Source: Treponema sp.
Lineage (GTDB): Bacteria; Spirochaetota; Spirochaetia; Treponematales; Breznakiellaceae
Direction: 5' to 3'
NCBI GenBank assembly: GCA_031263265.1
Contig: JAISGE010000085.1
Span: forward strand, 1-15,807
Length of the DNA stretch: 15,807 bases
A program made the translations under genes and the position numbers. Positions within the stretch are counted from its first letter, which is position 1; every line of letters starts with the position of its first letter. The notes beneath the pieces were generated by a model that saw only the letters and a list, made by a program, of their open reading frames with translations, ran no database searches and was not told where the DNA came from. Positions 14,202-15,807 of the stretch are shown here, one piece after another.

Positions 14202-14254
14202 GAGGGCCCTCCTTTTTATTTTGGTGATAATACGACATACTCTTATATAATACT
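14202..14254. promoter_or_regulatory. Compact divergent promoter region between yqeB and the MATE gene
   Basis: Only 53 bases separate the two divergent start codons. On the plus strand a perfect TATAAT at 14246-14251 ends three bases before the MATE ATG, with a poor -35 (TTGGTG at 14221, spacer 19). On the minus strand TATTAT at 14235-14230 could serve yqeB, again with a weak -35. The two promoters would overlap and probably interfere or share control. Confidence 0.35.
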
Positions 14255-15634
14255 ATGCTTTGGTCTACAAAACGTTTTGGTTCTTTTAGTTTTTACCGTG
14301 AAGTCCTGAGTATTGCCCTGCCCGTTATGCTGCAACAACTCATCATGAGTATGGTCTCCCTCATCGACAACTTTATGGTTGCCGGATTAGGAGATATCAG
14401 CATGGCTGCAGTGAATGTCGCCAATCAGCTCAACTTCATCTCCATCGTCATTATCAATGCAGTCTGCGGAGCCGGAGGAATTTATCTCGCCCAGTTTAAA
14501 GGGGCAGATAATGCCGACGGGATGCAACATGCCTATCGATTCAAAGTGATTTTCTCCTGCTCAGTATCATTCCTGTATGGCATCCTTTGCTGGACTATTC
14601 CAGAACAGATGTTAAGGATGATGACCATGGGTAATGAGGCTCAAGAAGCTATTGTTACCATTGGTGCAAGATACCTGCGACTCACGGCTTTTACCCTCTT
14701 TCCCGTCGCCATTTCCATGTCCATCGGAACCTCTTTCCGGGAAATAGGGCTCCCCAAGATACCCTTGGTAATTTCTGTACTTGCTACCGTGGTTAATACT
14801 ATAGGGAACTGGTTTCTCATCTATGGAAACCTGGGAGCTCCCCGGCTTGAGGTACCAGGAGCGGCTATAGCCACCATCATCGCCCGCTTTTTTGAAACCG
14901 GGCTCTTCCTCATCTACATGCATACCCAAAAAACCTCTTTTTTTGTGGGTTTCAGTAAGATCAGCGCGATCAATCCAGGGCTCATCCGGGAAATCCTTAC
15001 AAAATCCGCCATGATGTTCCTAGCTGAAGCATCTTGGATCAGCTCCGAAACCATTATGACCGCTCTCTATAACGGCAGAGGTGGAGCTGAGGTAGTAGCA
15101 GGTATGGCCGCAGGCTGGACCATTGCAAACATCTTCTTCTTGCTCTTCGGGGGAATTTGGATTACTACCGCAGTAGTGATCGGTGGAACCCTTGGGGCCG
15201 GTAAATTAGAGGAAGCCCAGATCAAGGCTGAATGGATCAAATCAGGCTCTGTAGCAGCGGGGTGTATTATCGCCCTTTTAGGGGCTGTAGCAGCCACCTT
15301 GCTCATACCCCTGGTATTCAGCAATCTGACCCTGGCAGCTCGAAGTATCAGTCTAGGACTCGTATATGTTATACTGATATACCTTCCTCTATGGAGCTTA
15401 CTTAATGCATTGTTTGCCATCTGCCGGGCCGGAGGTGATACCGCCACCGGTATGTACGCGGATGTTTCGGTAAATACTCTCTTGTTTGTACCTGGAGCTT
15501 TTATCTTGGCCTTGGCCACTACTCTCGATCCAGTGCTGATGTTCGCGCTCTTAAAAACCTCTGATCTGGCTAAATACGCGATAGCCCGGTATTTCTTTAA
15601 AAAGAAGCGATGGGTTCGGAATCTCACCAAATAG
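14255..15634 (+). CDS. MATE-family multidrug/cation antiporter
   Basis: The 459-residue protein is a multi-pass inner-membrane exporter using a Na+ or H+ gradient. The N-terminal half has FYREVLSIALPVMLQQLIMSMVSLIDNFMVAGLGDISMAAVNVANQLNF, which is the hallmark of the family, with repeated hydrophobic segments consistent with 12 helices and a second half beginning near ILTKSAMMFLAEASWISSETIM. GAGGIYLAQFKGA, SFREIGLPKIPLVIS and CRAGGDTATGMYADVSVN are also typical of the DinF/NorM-like branch. No ribosome site precedes the ATG, and a perfect -10 box lies only three bases upstream, so the message may be leaderless. The next in-frame ATG lies inside the first membrane helix and is unlikely. Substrate cannot be deduced. 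It ends 18 bases before the A-run of the terminator shared with the convergent rRNA operon. Confidence 0.93.
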   Translation: MLWSTKRFGSFSFYREVLSIALPVMLQQLIMSMVSLIDNFMVAGLGDISMAAVNVANQLNFISIVIINAVCGAGGIYLAQFKGADNADGMQHAYRFKVIFSCSVSFLYGILCWTIPEQMLRMMTMGNEAQEAIVTIGARYLRLTAFTLFPVAISMSIGTSFREIGLPKIPLVISVLATVVNTIGNWFLIYGNLGAPRLEVPGAAIATIIARFFETGLFLIYMHTQKTSFFVGFSKISAINPGLIREILTKSAMMFLAEASWISSETIMTALYNGRGGAEVVAGMAAGWTIANIFFLLFGGIWITTAVVIGGTLGAGKLEEAQIKAEWIKSGSVAAGCIIALLGAVAATLLIPLVFSNLTLAARSISLGLVYVILIYLPLWSLLNALFAICRAGGDTATGMYADVSVNTLLFVPGAFILALATTLDPVLMFALLKTSDLAKYAIARYFFKKKRWVRNLTK

Positions 15635-15652
15635 ACGACAGCATAAAAGTAT

Positions 15653-15679
15653 AAAAAAAAGCCCCTGTAACGGGGGCTT
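15653..15679 (-). terminator. Intrinsic terminator of the rRNA operon
   Basis: On the minus strand AAGCCCC, a seven-base loop and GGGGCTT form a stem of seven pairs followed by eight T residues. On the plus strand the same stem is followed only by a short mixed CTTCTTT tract, so it would also stop MATE transcription but less strongly. It lies 16 bases beyond the 5S rRNA 3' end. Confidence 0.88.
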
Positions 15680-15694
15680 CTTTAAACAAAAAAA

Positions 15695-15807
15695 GCCTGG
15701 CGACGACCTACTTTCCCGCTCCTTTTAGGGGCAGTATCATTGGCGTAAGAGGGCTTGACTTCCGTGTTCGGAATGGGAACGGGTATATCACCTCCACCAT
15801 AATCACC
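15695..15807 (-). rRNA. rrf: 5S ribosomal RNA (5' end cut by window edge)
   Basis: Read on the minus strand, the sequence has the conserved 5S landmarks: GGTGATTATGGTGGAGGTGA near the 5' end, CCCGTTCCCATTCCGAACACGG with the loop-C core, GAAGTCAAGCCCTC, GCCAATGATACTGC and the closing GTCGCCAGGC. About four 5' bases (GCCT, needed to pair with the 3' AGGC) lie beyond the window. The 16S and 23S genes are presumably further right. The gene is convergent with the MATE exporter. Confidence 0.95.

Noticed and set aside
15067..15630. Minus-strand frame of 187 codons opposite the MATE gene
   Set aside because: The plus strand encodes a clear MATE exporter with family motifs over this stretch; the opposite frame has no ribosome site or recognisable content.

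Overview
The window looks like chromosome from a spirochaete of the Treponema lineage, probably an anaerobic or gut-associated one. This is inferred from gene content: a treponemal-type BspA leucine-rich-repeat protein, a PilZ protein of unusual layout, indolepyruvate:ferredoxin oxidoreductase, and a YqeB-type molybdenum hydroxylase accessory protein. No species can be fixed from the sequence alone. Base composition is moderate throughout except for one visibly AT-rich gene (about 6313-7182) that looks acquired.

Layout. Positions 1-1596 (minus) hold most of iorA, whose 3' end runs off the left edge. Positions 1772-3442 and 3687-5861 (both minus) are two tandem paralogues encoding secreted caspase-like (peptidase C14/metacaspase-type) proteins. 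They share the N-terminal protease domain and the upstream leader DNA but carry unrelated C-terminal modules: a duplicated WIGE/WYAVS beta-type repeat in one and about 13 BspA-like leucine-rich repeats in the other. The 450 bases upstream of the second one hold a decayed relative: a short HU-like domain joined to the same linker that precedes the leucine-rich repeats. Positions 6313-7182 (minus) are the AT-rich SplB-type radical SAM gene. It follows an AMP-forming acyl-CoA/acyl-ACP ligase (7207-8982, minus) by 24 bases. Two copies of the inverted repeat ATACTA-N4-TAGTAT sit at the ligase promoter region.

Divergent from the ligase is a PilZ-type c-di-GMP effector candidate (9275-10537, plus), whose two ligand motifs are separated by a domain-sized insertion. 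It meets uxaC (uronate isomerase) tail to tail with a 10-base overlap. A probable minus-strand operon runs yqeB (14201-13407), an exported protein with NlpC/P60-like Cys and His motifs (13368-12025), then uxaC (11994-10528). A MATE-family multidrug exporter (14255-15634, plus) is divergent from yqeB. The right edge holds the 3' part of an rRNA operon: a nearly complete 5S rRNA on the minus strand, with a strong terminator between it and the MATE gene.

The most distinctive region is 1772-6203, a small protease/repeat locus that appears to evolve by tandem duplication and exchange of C-terminal modules. The split PilZ protein and the radical SAM protein ending in a beta-clamp-like QLTLF motif are the next most interesting items.
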